Positions 45,411-53,145 of a stretch of DNA of 64,000 nucleotides are shown here, piece by piece; position 1 is the first letter of the stretch; each line of letters starts with the position of its first letter. The DNA lies in NCBI RefSeq assembly GCF_004792685.1, contig NZ_SRXT01000001.1:62001-126000 (forward strand), read 5' to 3'. The stretch comes from Sphingomonas gei (lineage in GTDB: Bacteria > Pseudomonadota > Alphaproteobacteria > Sphingomonadales > Sphingomonadaceae). The notes beneath the pieces were generated by a model that did no database searches, had not been told where the DNA came from, and worked only from the letters and a program-made list of their open reading frames with translations. Made by a program: the position numbers and the translations under genes.

Positions 45411-46418
45411 TCAATCGCCATGGCGCACTCGCGCGCCGACGACGCGCACCGTCACCGGCTGGCCCTGGCGCAGCGCATCGTCGGGATCGTCGACGATCAC
45501 GCGAACCTGATAGACGAGGTCGGTTCGCAGATTTTCGGTCTCGACCGACTTGGGCGTGAACTCTGCGCGCGGCGCGATGGTGCCGATCGTCCCGCGATAT
45601 GTCTTTGGGTTGCCGTCGGCCGTCACCGCCACCTTCATCCCCGGGCTGATCCGGCTGAGATCGGTCTCGGCGACATAGGCACGCACGCGCATCGGCCGGT
45701 CGATCGTCAGCGTCAGCACGGTCTCGCCCGGCTGGACGATCGCGCCGGGCTCACGCGCCCGCGTGACGACAGTGCCCGCGCTCGCCGCGACGAGGCGGGT
45801 GTCCGAACGATCGGTGGCGACGCTCGCGCGCGCCGCCTGCGCCGAGCGCACATCCGCCGCAGCGGCAGCCACGTCTTCGCGCCGGCTCCCTGCCTGCAAC
45901 AGCGACAGTCCCTGCCGCGCCTCGGCGAGCTGCGCGGCGGCGCGGTCGCGGTCTGCGCGAGTCTGTTCCCACACGTCGCGGCTGATCGCGCCGGGGCCGA
46001 CCAATGTCTGGCGCCGCGCATAATCGCGCTGGGCATTGTCGTAGACTGCCTGCGCCGCGGCGACTCGCGCACGCGCCTGCGCCACATCCTGCGATCGCGC
46101 GCCGTTTCGCGCCTTGTCGTAATTGGCCTGCGCCTGCGCGATCCGCGCATCCGCCTCGGCGATCCGGCTGTCGAGCGTCGCGGTGTCGAGCGTCGCCAAG
46201 GGCTGGCCCTGCGTCACCTTCGCGCCTTCGTCGACTCCGATCGCGGCGATCCGCCCGCCGACCCGGAAGCCCAGATCGACTTCGCGGATATCGACATTAC
46301 CATAGAGGCTGAGTTCGGTCTCGGGCCGCCCCGGCATCAGCCCGAAGCCGCGCGTCGCGAACGCCGCCACGGCAAGCACCACGACCAATGCGAGCACGAT
46401 CAGGCGGCGTCGGTTCAT
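45411..46418 (-). CDS. HlyD-family membrane fusion protein (YbhG-like)
   Basis: Periplasmic adaptor of 335 residues anchored by an N-terminal helix (about residues 5-25). A biotinyl-lipoyl half (GNVDIREVDLGFRVGGRI) is followed by a long coiled coil (about 75-205, rich in Ala, Gln, Arg) and a beta-barrel part. The ATG at 46418 has GGAGAAG 5 nt upstream and overlaps the TetR gene stop by ATGA. It would connect the ABC permeases with the outer-membrane factor at the end of the operon. Confidence 0.92.
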   Translation of the reverse strand: MNRRRLIVLALVVVLAVAAFATRGFGLMPGRPETELSLYGNVDIREVDLGFRVGGRIAAIGVDEGAKVTQGQPLATLDTATLDSRIAEADARIAQAQANYDKARNGARSQDVAQARARVAAAQAVYDNAQRDYARRQTLVGPGAISRDVWEQTRADRDRAAAQLAEARQGLSLLQAGSRREDVAAAAADVRSAQAARASVATDRSDTRLVAASAGTVVTRAREPGAIVQPGETVLTLTIDRPMRVRAYVAETDLSRISPGMKVAVTADGNPKTYRGTIGTIAPRAEFTPKSVETENLRTDLVYQVRVIVDDPDDALRQGQPVTVRVVGARVRHGD

Positions 46419-47035
46419 TGCGGCTTCTCCGAAAGGATGCAGAGCACATTGGCGCGGAGGCGCGCGCGCAACAAGGCGGCGGTTTCGTCGTCGATCTGAT
46501 CGACGTGCAGCGCGCGGCACACCGCGGCGCGGCCCGCGCGGAGCACCATCGCCTGCCCGAATAGCAACAGCGCCATCGCCACGGTATCGCGCCCGGCAAG
46601 ATCGGGGCGGACGCGGCCGATCAGTTCGACGAACGCGTCGAGGATCGGCTGCATCGCCTTGGCGAACAATATGTCGAACGCCTCGGTCGGGAATTGCTGC
46701 TCGCGGATGATGAAGCGCGACCAGGCCTCGGTCTCGGGACGCAGCATCATCTGGGCGAGGCTGTCGAGGATCGTGGCGAGCGCCTCGGCGGCCGCGGCGC
46801 TCGATTCCTGCCCCATCGCCACGGCCCGCGCCACCGGCTCACCCTGCAGTTTGCGAATCGAGCCGGCGATATGCTCGGCGGCGGCGAGATAGAGCCCCTG
46901 TTTGCCGCCGAAATGATAGGTGATCGAAGACATCGCGGTGCCCGACGCGCGGGCGATCCCGCGGGTGCTCGCGCCTTCGAAGCCCAGCCTGCCGAACTGG
47001 TCGATCGCCGTGTCAAGAAGAGTCGCCGGGATCAT
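46415..47035 (-). CDS. TetR-family regulator, CecR (YbiH)-like
   Basis: A 206-residue regulator: TetR helix-turn-helix at about residues 5-50 (ASTRGIARASGTAMSSITYHFGGKQGLYLAA) and a C-terminal domain of the CecR/DUF1956 type (about 80-200). The start at 47035 is chosen over upstream ATGs at 47068 and 47092 because AAGG lies 5 nt upstream and a perfect 16-bp palindrome falls just before it, which would otherwise lie in the coding sequence. It heads an operon whose order equals cecR-ybhG-ybhF-ybhS-ybhR of E. coli, so it is probably an autoregulated repressor of that pump. Confidence 0.88.
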   Translation of the reverse strand: MIPATLLDTAIDQFGRLGFEGASTRGIARASGTAMSSITYHFGGKQGLYLAAAEHIAGSIRKLQGEPVARAVAMGQESSAAAAEALATILDSLAQMMLRPETEAWSRFIIREQQFPTEAFDILFAKAMQPILDAFVELIGRVRPDLAGRDTVAMALLLFGQAMVLRAGRAAVCRALHVDQIDDETAALLRARLRANVLCILSEKPQ

Positions 47036-47045
47036 ATCCGCCTTC

Positions 47046-47061
47046 GTTCGTTCGAACGAAC
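47046..47061. promoter_or_regulatory. Perfect 16-bp palindrome, candidate CecR-type operator
   Basis: GTTCGTTCGAACGAAC is fully self-complementary and lies 10 nt upstream of the preferred start of the CecR-like gene. TetR proteins commonly bind palindromes of this size near their own start. Confidence 0.75.
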
Positions 47062-47139
47062 AACGCATATGCTTGCATCCCGGCCGGCGCAAGGCCCTTG
47101 TGTACCAGTGGCTTGCACCCGATTGGCCGCCTACGCGTT

Positions 47140-47153
47140 AATACTAGTGTATT
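47140..47153. promoter_or_regulatory. Inverted repeat AATAC-N4-GTATT upstream of a TetR gene
   Basis: AATACTAGTGTATT at 47140-47153 has perfect 5-bp arms around TAGT and lies 31 nt before the ATG of the plus-strand TetR gene. A candidate autoregulatory operator. Short, so chance occurrence is possible. Confidence 0.45.
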
Positions 47154-47184
47154 TTCCACACTTTGCGATTATGTACCGATCATT

Positions 47185-47796
47185 ATGGAAACAGCTACCT
47201 GCACTGCCCCCAAAGGTCGCCCGCGCGAATTCTGCGTTGACGAGGCGCTTGGCCAGGCGCTCCGCGTATTCTGGAGCAAGGGCTATGAAGGCGCCTCGCT
47301 GACCGATCTGACCGATGCGATGGGGATTACACGCCCCAGCCTCTACGCCGCGTTCGGCAACAAGGAGGCGCTGTTTCGCAAGGCGCTCGACCTCTACGAA
47401 CGCGAGAAGCTCTGCTACATGTCGTTGGCACTCGACGCGCCGACGGCGCGCGCGGTCGCCGAGCGACTGCTGCGCGGCGCGCTGGAGATGCAGACGAGCG
47501 ACTTCGAGCCGCGCGGCTGCCTGCGCGTGATCAGCTCGGTCGCCTGCGGCGTCGAGGCCGAGTCGATCCGCGACGAAGTGATCGCCCGGCGAAAGTCGTC
47601 GTCGGACGCGTTGATCAAACGCTTCGAAAAGGCGGAGGCGGCGGGCGAGCTTCCCGAGCACATGAATGCGGAGGCACTTTCCGGTTATCTGATCGCGTTG
47701 CTTCAGGGGCTGGCGTTGCAAGCCGGGGCAGGGGCCAGCCGCGAAGAGCTCGAACGGTTGGTCGAAACCAGCCTGACGGTCTGGCCGACGAAGTGA
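47185..47796 (+). CDS. TetR-family transcriptional regulator
   Basis: A 203-residue regulator. The HTH lies at about residues 12-60 (GRPREFCVDEALGQALRVFWSKGYEGASL, then MGITRPSLYAAFGNKEALF). The C-terminal domain contains four Cys in the ligand half, including RGCLRVISSVACG. The ATG at 47185 begins just before the HTH; the longer frame upstream runs through the control region. It diverges from the CecR-like operon. It is the TetR gene nearest to the RND pump operon 3.3 kb away whose promoter carries TetR-like operators, so it is a candidate for its regulator (inference). Confidence 0.88.
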   Translation: METATCTAPKGRPREFCVDEALGQALRVFWSKGYEGASLTDLTDAMGITRPSLYAAFGNKEALFRKALDLYEREKLCYMSLALDAPTARAVAERLLRGALEMQTSDFEPRGCLRVISSVACGVEAESIRDEVIARRKSSSDALIKRFEKAEAAGELPEHMNAEALSGYLIALLQGLALQAGAGASREELERLVETSLTVWPTK

Positions 47797-47886
47797 GCCG
47801 AATAGCCCGGGCTAGCTTTCGATAGGTCGGCTGGTCCTGCGCCTAGCTGCGGCCAATCAGGTTCGCCCCGCAGGCGCTCGACCGTT

Positions 47887-49236
47887 TTATTGCGCCGGGA
47901 GCTGGATGTCCGCACGAAGCCCCTTCAATTGTGGCGATCGCGTCAACTCCAGGCTCCCGCCGTTCAATTCGGCCAGCTCGCGAGCGATGGACAGGCCGAA
48001 ACCGTGGCCGTCGCCCCGCTCGTCGAGTCGGCGGCCGGGCAGGAACGCCTCCGCGATCGCAGCATCGTCTATGCCTGGCCCATCATCTTCGATCGAGACG
48101 ATGACGGCGGTGCCCTTCAATACCACATCGACCCGGATCGCGCTGCGGGCGTGCCGCCAGGCGTTGTCGAGCAGGTTGCCGAGCAACTCGTCGAGATCCT
48201 GGGGATCGACCGCGACGCCGATGGACGGGGGCACGAAGATGCTCGCCTCGATCCCGCGCGCGGCATGGATTCCCCGAAGGACCGCGATCAGATCGGCGAT
48301 GGCGGGAGCGAGCATGGTTCGGACGCGGCCACCGCCCGGAGCGGCGACGCGCGCGCGCCCGAGGTGATGTCGCACGCGCCCGTCGATCTGCCGGATCATG
48401 TCGCCCAGACTGCCATCGGCATCGCGTCCGGACTCGGCCAGCTTGAGCGCGAGCGCGGTGAGCGGGGTCTTCAGGCCGTGGGCGAGGTTGGCAACATGCT
48501 GCCGCGCGTGCGCGAGTCCCGCCTCGTTCTGATCGATCAGGGCGTTGAGTTCCTCGACCAGTGGCGCGAGCTCGCGGGGCTGGTCGCGCGGGACATGGCG
48601 TTGTCGGCCGGCGCGCACCTCGACCAGCGACTCCTTGAGAGCACGAAGCGGTCTGAGCCCGATGCGGAGCTGCAGCAATGTCGCGATCGCAAGCCCCACC
48701 CCCAGCAACAGAAGCGAGAGCAGCAACGGCGCCATCGCCTCGCGGATCGGCGCGGCGATGATCCGCCGGGGACCGATCGCGGTCACGATAACCGCCCCGG
48801 CCGGTGTCGCGATCGAGAGCGTTCGCGAGTGCAGGGGCTCGCCGGCTGTTCCGCGGCTCTCGCCCGGCACCGGATCGGCGGCATCGCGCGGGTGCGGGGG
48901 CCGATCCGGCTGCGGACGCGTCCGGATCGGGGCGACGGCGTCGGTGGTGCTGGCCCAGCGTTGCCCGGTCGGGCCCTCGACTTGCCAGACCCATCCGGAA
49001 CCGCGCTCGTCGAATCCGGGCAGATCGACCGCGCGGGCCGTGTCGAGCGTTCCATCGCGACGGACAGCGCGCGCGATGACGGCGACCTGGGCGTCGAGCC
49101 GGTCGTCGAACCCGCGCATCACGAAGCGCTCGAGCACATGGCCGATGGTAAATCCGGCGAACAGGAGGGCGGCGACCGTCGACAGGCCGGCGATCGCGAG
49201 CAGCCGCCCGAACAGGGAGCGCGGCCAGAGCCTCAT
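47887..49236 (-). CDS. Sensor histidine kinase, PhoQ/QseC-like
   Basis: Membrane sensor kinase of 449 residues. Transmembrane helices at about residues 10-32 and 165-190 flank a periplasmic domain rich in Pro and Arg. A HAMP linker follows, then HisKA with the phospho-acceptor His in NLAHGLKTPLTAL, and an HATPase with NLLDNAWRHA, EDDGPGID and GHGFGLSIARELAE. It overlaps the response regulator stop by 4 nt (ATGA), so the two form a classical pair. The signal is unknown; PhoQ-like kinases sense cations or envelope stress. Confidence 0.9.
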   Translation of the reverse strand: MRLWPRSLFGRLLAIAGLSTVAALLFAGFTIGHVLERFVMRGFDDRLDAQVAVIARAVRRDGTLDTARAVDLPGFDERGSGWVWQVEGPTGQRWASTTDAVAPIRTRPQPDRPPHPRDAADPVPGESRGTAGEPLHSRTLSIATPAGAVIVTAIGPRRIIAAPIREAMAPLLLSLLLLGVGLAIATLLQLRIGLRPLRALKESLVEVRAGRQRHVPRDQPRELAPLVEELNALIDQNEAGLAHARQHVANLAHGLKTPLTALALKLAESGRDADGSLGDMIRQIDGRVRHHLGRARVAAPGGGRVRTMLAPAIADLIAVLRGIHAARGIEASIFVPPSIGVAVDPQDLDELLGNLLDNAWRHARSAIRVDVVLKGTAVIVSIEDDGPGIDDAAIAEAFLPGRRLDERGDGHGFGLSIARELAELNGGSLELTRSPQLKGLRADIQLPAQ

Positions 49237-49898
49237 GATGCCCCCGCCGTCAGCCGATAGCCGCGGCCGCGCACGGTCTCGATGCGCTCAGCGCCGATCT
49301 TGCGCCGCAGCCGTCCGATGATCACTTCGACTGAGTTCGAGTCGACATCGGCGTCGCCTTCATAGACGCGCTCGATCAGGTCGGCCCGCTCGATCACGAC
49401 TTCCTTGCGCAGCATCAGCGCCGACAGCACGCGCCATTCGAACGCCGTGAGCTTGAGCGGCAGGCCGTCGAGCTCGAAGGTCCCCAGCTGCGCATCGAAG
49501 GCAAGCGCGCCGCAGATGATCCGGGCCGCGGCATGCCCGGCGGCACGGCGCACCAGCGCGCGCAGCCGCATCACCACTTCCTCGATACGGAACGGCTTGA
49601 CCAGATAGTCATCGGCGCCGGCCTTGAACCCCTCGACCTTGTCGGACCAGCCGTCGCGCGCCGTGAGGATGAGAACCGGAAGGTCGCGCCCGCTGGCGCG
49701 CCAGTCGCGCAGCACCGAAATGCCGTCGCGCTTCGGCAACCCTAGATCGAGCACCGCTGCGTCATAGCGCTCGGTGGCGCCGAGATGGCCACCATCTTCG
49801 CCATTGCTCGCGACATCGACGGCAAAATTCTCCGCGCGCAATGCGCGGGCAATGCCGTCGGCCAGGGCGTCGTCGTCTTCGACGAGCAATACTCGCAT
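49233..49898 (-). CDS. OmpR/PhoP-family response regulator
   Basis: A 221-residue regulator: receiver domain (residues 1-120; acidic pocket EDDD, phospho-acceptor Asp in AAVLDLGLPKRDG, conserved Lys in YLVKPF) and an OmpR-type winged helix (about 125-220; LTAFEWRVLSALMLRKEVV, VEVIIGRLRRKIG). It is first in the operon with the kinase and diverges from the OB-fold-like gene across 123 nt containing an inverted repeat. Confidence 0.93.
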   Translation of the reverse strand: MRVLLVEDDDALADGIARALRAENFAVDVASNGEDGGHLGATERYDAAVLDLGLPKRDGISVLRDWRASGRDLPVLILTARDGWSDKVEGFKAGADDYLVKPFRIEEVVMRLRALVRRAAGHAAARIICGALAFDAQLGTFELDGLPLKLTAFEWRVLSALMLRKEVVIERADLIERVYEGDADVDSNSVEVIIGRLRRKIGAERIETVRGRGYRLTAGAS

Positions 49899-49943
49899 GC
49901 GCCTTTCCTTTGGGGCTGACTAGCGCCCGACCCCCAACCGAAA

Positions 49944-49961
49944 CTGAACGGCCCGGTTCAG
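49944..49961. promoter_or_regulatory. Inverted repeat CTGAAC-N6-GTTCAG in a divergent promoter region
   Basis: Perfect 6-bp arms (49944-49949 and 49956-49961) lie between the two-component operon and the divergent 177-aa gene. A candidate binding site for the adjacent response regulator, which would link the 177-aa protein to its regulon (inference). Confidence 0.45.
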
Positions 49962-50021
49962 CCAGCATGGGGACGTACCGGCTAGAAGCGGAGCCATCGT
50001 CCACCGATAGGAGCAAGTCCA

Positions 50022-50555
50022 ATGACCGATCAACTCGAACCCACTGCGTCCGGAAAGCGGCGTCCGCGCGCGCGGTTGCTGCTCGCTGCCGCCGGGCTGT
50101 TGGCAATCGGCGGCGCTGCAGGGGCGGTCATCGTCCACGCCGAGCGTCCGAGCGTTACGATGGCACCGATGACTCCCGTTGCGATCCGCACGCTCGGATC
50201 GAGCGGCATCGTCACCATCCGCGGTTCGGTCGTCGAAATATACGGGAACAAGTTCATCCTGGCCGACGCAAGCGGGCGGGCACTGGTGGATGCCGGCCGG
50301 GAAGGCGAGGGCGGCGGGCTGGTCACTGCCGGTGAGGCCGTGACGGTGCAGGGTCGGTTCGACGATGGCGTGGTGCACGCCGCTTTCCTCGTCGCGCCGG
50401 GCGGCAAGGTGACCGCGCTCGGCCCCTTGGCGGGACCTCCGCACGACCATCGGCGCCCTGGTGGGCCGCACGACGACGCGCCTCCGCCTCCGCCTCCGCC
50501 GCGCGGCGATGGCCCGGCTCCGGTCGCCCCGGCTGCCGCCACGAACGCCACCTGA
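50022..50555 (+). CDS. Membrane-anchored OB-fold-like protein with Pro-rich tail
   Basis: A 177-residue protein without a firm family assignment. One hydrophobic helix at residues 18-42 serves as anchor or uncleaved signal. The periplasmic core (about 58-125) looks like a small OB fold: IRGSVVEIYGNKFILADASG, then a TAGEAVTVQGRF strand pair, similar to bacterial OB-fold (YgiW/DUF5666-like) proteins. The tail has His-rich and polyproline stretches. The gene diverges from an OmpR-type two-component operon. A role in envelope stress sensing or metal or cation binding is a guess. Confidence 0.65.
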   Translation: MTDQLEPTASGKRRPRARLLLAAAGLLAIGGAAGAVIVHAERPSVTMAPMTPVAIRTLGSSGIVTIRGSVVEIYGNKFILADASGRALVDAGREGEGGGLVTAGEAVTVQGRFDDGVVHAAFLVAPGGKVTALGPLAGPPHDHRRPGGPHDDAPPPPPPPRGDGPAPVAPAAATNAT

Positions 50556-50639
50556 GTCATGTAGCAAGCCCGGCGCTCCGCACCGGGCTTGCCGACCGGC
50601 ACCAGCGACGCCGAGTCGGAGCAATTTTTTTCGAGAGTT

Positions 50640-50760
50640 GATTCCACTCAAGTTGAAGCAGGTCCGTTCCCCTGTGAAAGCAGGGGCCCAGAGCGCCCCG
50701 CTTGTGACCCTGGACCCCTGCTTTCGCAGGGGAACAAGAATCAGCCTAAATCACGGACCT
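50640..50760. repeat. Dispersed ~122-bp repeat, copy 2
   Basis: Matches 9161-9283 in the same orientation along nearly the whole length. It contains the hairpin CCCCTGCTTTCGCAGGGG and an imperfect second version. Here it lies in a non-coding region 85 nt after the OB-fold gene. Confidence 0.75.
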
Positions 50761-50978
50761 TATCCGAGGATATCGGCGCGTTTCAGGAGCGGCGGCATCG
50801 CGTATGACGCGGACGGCCTCGCCCATGTCCCCGACGGAGCCGGCCGGCTTTTCGCGACAGCCACTGGATGAAGCGCGCTAGACGTCGCTTCAGGGTCGTC
50901 ATTGCGGCACGACCAGACGATCCGCCGGGCACTCCCCTCGAGGGCAGATTTTGCCATCACCCCCCCTCGACAATAAAA

Positions 50979-51039
50979 ATACCGTCCAGTATAGAAAGCC
51001 CTTGACGCATCGCAGCACGATTTCTATACCAGTCAGTAT
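50979..51039 (+). promoter_or_regulatory. RND operon promoter with two TetR-like operators
   Basis: TTGACG (51002-51007), a 17-nt spacer and TATACC (51025-51030) form a good sigma-70-like promoter facing the RND operon. Two 14-bp inverted repeats, ATACCGTCCAGTAT (50979-50992) and ATACCAGTCAGTAT (51026-51039), lie 47 nt apart; the second covers the -10. Consensus on the other strand is ATACTGRCNGGTAT, typical of TetR-family operators. Repression of the pump by a TetR protein is the likely logic. Confidence 0.7.
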
Positions 51040-51303
51040 GGAAGTGATTAGTCACCTTCGAGACCGGGACCAGACGAAGGAGCTGCCTATGCGCCAGCCT
51101 AGCAAACAGGGAAGTCGGGCCACGGCCTGAACCAGCGGCGCTCCGCGCCGATCCACATTCGAGGCACAGCCAGCCTGCCGCGCAAGCATTGCTCGCGCGA
51201 GGAGGGTTCACGTCTTCGCGACAATTATCGCCGGTGATTCCGCGGCTCGGTGCCGCGGGCAGGGGAGCGGCATGTCCGCCGCCGGCAAGAAGGGAGAACA
51301 ATC

Positions 51304-51702
51304 ATGGCCTATCTGAATTTCGCTACGCTGCAGGGCAACCCGATCGCGACGCCCGCCGATGTCACTGCCACGCCGCGGACTCAAACCGGCTTCTCGGCGC
51401 TCGAATGGCAAGTCGTTGCGATCGCCCAGCATGATCGGCTCTCCTCGCTTCGCAAGCCGGGCAGGCTCGCCACTGCGCTCGCCATGGTCTTTGGCGGCCA
51501 GCGGCCCAACCCCGAACTTGCAGATTCGCGGCTCGAGGCGCTCCGCCGGCTCGCGGTCCATGCTTGGCACCGGGGCTATACGGTGCCGCGCGCAGTGATC
51601 CGCGCCTTCCACGAAGTCGGCTTCACCGCCGAACAATATGAAACGCTGCTCGCCAGCATCAGCCGGGGCCGGGCAGCCCTCAATCAGGGAAATCGTGCAT
51701 GA
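51304..51702 (+). CDS. Hypothetical protein leading the RND operon
   Basis: A 132-residue protein I do not recognise. It is soluble and helical, with RLEALRRLAVHAWHRGYTV and AVIRAFHEVGFTAEQYETLL in the C-terminal half, without signal peptide. The ATG at 51304 has GGGAG upstream. Its stop overlaps the adaptor gene start by ATGA, so it is translated together with the pump. A role as cytosolic partner or just a passenger cannot be decided. Confidence 0.7.
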   Translation: MAYLNFATLQGNPIATPADVTATPRTQTGFSALEWQVVAIAQHDRLSSLRKPGRLATALAMVFGGQRPNPELADSRLEALRRLAVHAWHRGYTVPRAVIRAFHEVGFTAEQYETLLASISRGRAALNQGNRA

Positions 51703-52970
51703 ACATGGTTACGCGTATCGACTCGGCCGAGCCCCAGGCGGGCGAGCCGGGTCCGGCCGACCGCAAGCGTCGTCCGCTGTGGCAGAAGGGCGCGGTCATA
51801 GCGCTGCCGGTCGTTCTGGTCGCGGGCGGCATCGGCCTCGCCAACCGGCAGGCGCCGGCGCTCGCCGCACCGCCGCCCCCCACCGTCACCGTCGCCCAGC
51901 CTTTGGTCCGCCAAGTCAACGAATGGGACGATTATGTCGGCCGTTTCGAAGCGAGCCGTAGTGTCGAAGTGCGCCCGCGCGTCTCAGGGCAAGTCACCGG
52001 CATTCACTTCACCGACGGCGCGATAGTCCAGAAAGGCCAGCTGCTCTTCACGCTCGACGCACGCCCCTACGCCGCCGCATTTGCCGAGGCCCGCGCCGGC
52101 CTCGCCACGGCGCAGAGCGATCTCGCGCTCGCCCAATCCGATCTCGGCCGCGCGCAGCGGCTGGTCGCGGTAGAAGCCGTATCGAAGAGCGATGTCGAGC
52201 GGCTTCAGGCTCGCGTCCGTGCGGCTAATGCTTCGGTCGCCGCGGCACAGGCCCGAGTCCGCGCTCGCGCGCTCGATGTCGAGTTCACTCAGGTCCGCGC
52301 CCCGATCGCCGGCCGCATCTCGGACCGCAAGGTCGACGCGGGCAATCTGGTCGCGGCGGGCGAGGGAGCGGCTGGCTCGCTGCTCACGACGATCAATGCG
52401 CTCGATCCGATCTACTTCAGCTTCGACGGGTCGGAAGCGTTGTTCCTCAAGGCCAAGCGTGCGGCGGCTGCCGGCGGCGCGGCATCGCCCGTCGAGGTCC
52501 GCCTGCAGGACGAGCCCGATTATCGCTGGAAGGGCCGGCTCGATTTCACCGACAACGGGCTCGATCCGAAGTCGGGGACGATGCGCGGCCGCGCCGTGCT
52601 GACCAATCCCGGGATGTTCCTCACCCCCGGCATGTTCGGCAATATGCGGCTCTCGGCCGGCGGCACTGCCACCGCGATGATGGTCCCCGATTCTGCGATC
52701 GGCACCGATCAGGCGCGCAAGATCGTGATCACGGTGGGCAAGGACAATACGCTCCAGCCGAAGCCAGTAGTGCTTGGTCCCGTCATCGACGGGCTTCGCG
52801 TGGTCCGCTCGGGTCTCACTCCGCAGGATCGGGTGGTTCTCGCCGGTGCGCAGATGGCACCGCCGGGGAGCAAGGTCCAGATCAAGCCGGGCAAGATCGA
52901 GCCCCAGGCTGTGACCGCCGCACCTGCCATTTCGGCTCCGGTCACGGGCGAAGCCACCTTCGCCCGCTGA
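51699..52970 (+). CDS. RND efflux periplasmic adaptor (AcrA/MexE-like)
   Basis: Membrane fusion protein of 423 residues. An N-terminal helix (about residues 28-50) is followed by EWDDYVGRFEASRSVEVRP and the lipoyl-like segment VSGQVTGIHFTDGAIVQKGQLLF, both MexE/AcrA hallmarks. The alpha-helical hairpin covers about residues 125-195, then the beta barrel (RAPIAGRISDRKVDAGNLV) and a membrane-proximal domain. It links the AcrB-type pump with the outer-membrane factor downstream. A strong terminator-like hairpin directly follows its stop. Confidence 0.94.
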   Translation: MNMVTRIDSAEPQAGEPGPADRKRRPLWQKGAVIALPVVLVAGGIGLANRQAPALAAPPPPTVTVAQPLVRQVNEWDDYVGRFEASRSVEVRPRVSGQVTGIHFTDGAIVQKGQLLFTLDARPYAAAFAEARAGLATAQSDLALAQSDLGRAQRLVAVEAVSKSDVERLQARVRAANASVAAAQARVRARALDVEFTQVRAPIAGRISDRKVDAGNLVAAGEGAAGSLLTTINALDPIYFSFDGSEALFLKAKRAAAAGGAASPVEVRLQDEPDYRWKGRLDFTDNGLDPKSGTMRGRAVLTNPGMFLTPGMFGNMRLSAGGTATAMMVPDSAIGTDQARKIVITVGKDNTLQPKPVVLGPVIDGLRVVRSGLTPQDRVVLAGAQMAPPGSKVQIKPGKIEPQAVTAAPAISAPVTGEATFAR

Positions 52971-52974
52971 TCGA

Positions 52975-53020
52975 CCTGCCGCCGGGCGGTCCCCAAGAGC
53001 CCGGCGGCAGGACCCTTTTG
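52975..53020 (+). terminator. Intrinsic terminator-like hairpin between adaptor and pump genes
   Basis: CCTGCCGCCGGGC (52975-52987) and GCCCGGCGGCAGG (52999-53011) form a perfect 13-bp stem with an 11-nt loop, followed by ACCCTTTTG and, a little later, TATTTT. It begins 5 nt after the adaptor stop and precedes the pump gene by about 130 nt, so it may reduce transcription into the pump gene. Confidence 0.65.
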
Positions 53021-53026
53021 TATTTT

Positions 53027-53113
53027 CCGTTCGCCCTGCGCTTGTCGAAGGGCAGTCGGCTTCGCGCGCGTCGCGTGCGATCAGCCGGCCTTCGACAAGC
53101 GCAGGCAGAACGG
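53027..53113. repeat. Imperfect inverted repeat (CTTGTCGAAGG type)
   Basis: Left arm starts CCGTTCGCCCTGCGCTTGTC and runs to 53052; right arm starts CCTTCGACAAGCGCAGG at 53089 and ends ...CAGAACGG at 53113. This family of inverted repeats differs from the CGTCATCCC type. It lies between adaptor and pump genes, right after the terminator-like hairpin. Confidence 0.75.
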
Positions 53114-53145
53114 GGCATTTGAAACCCTCCTACGAGGAGTAGGCC

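Larger units (their letters stand above)
50556..51303. other. Intergenic region: repeat, operators and RND promoter, no gene seen
   Basis: About 750 nt without a convincing coding frame. It contains the second copy of the dispersed ~122-bp repeat (50640-50760) and a promoter with two TetR-like operators (50979-51039). The leader from about 51040 to 51303 has nothing recognisable; short frames in it lack coding character. Confidence 0.5.

Noticed and set aside
50761..51000. Short frames between the second dispersed repeat and the RND promoter
   Set aside because: Frames of 60-70 codons without ribosome-binding site, conserved-looking motif or codon bias.
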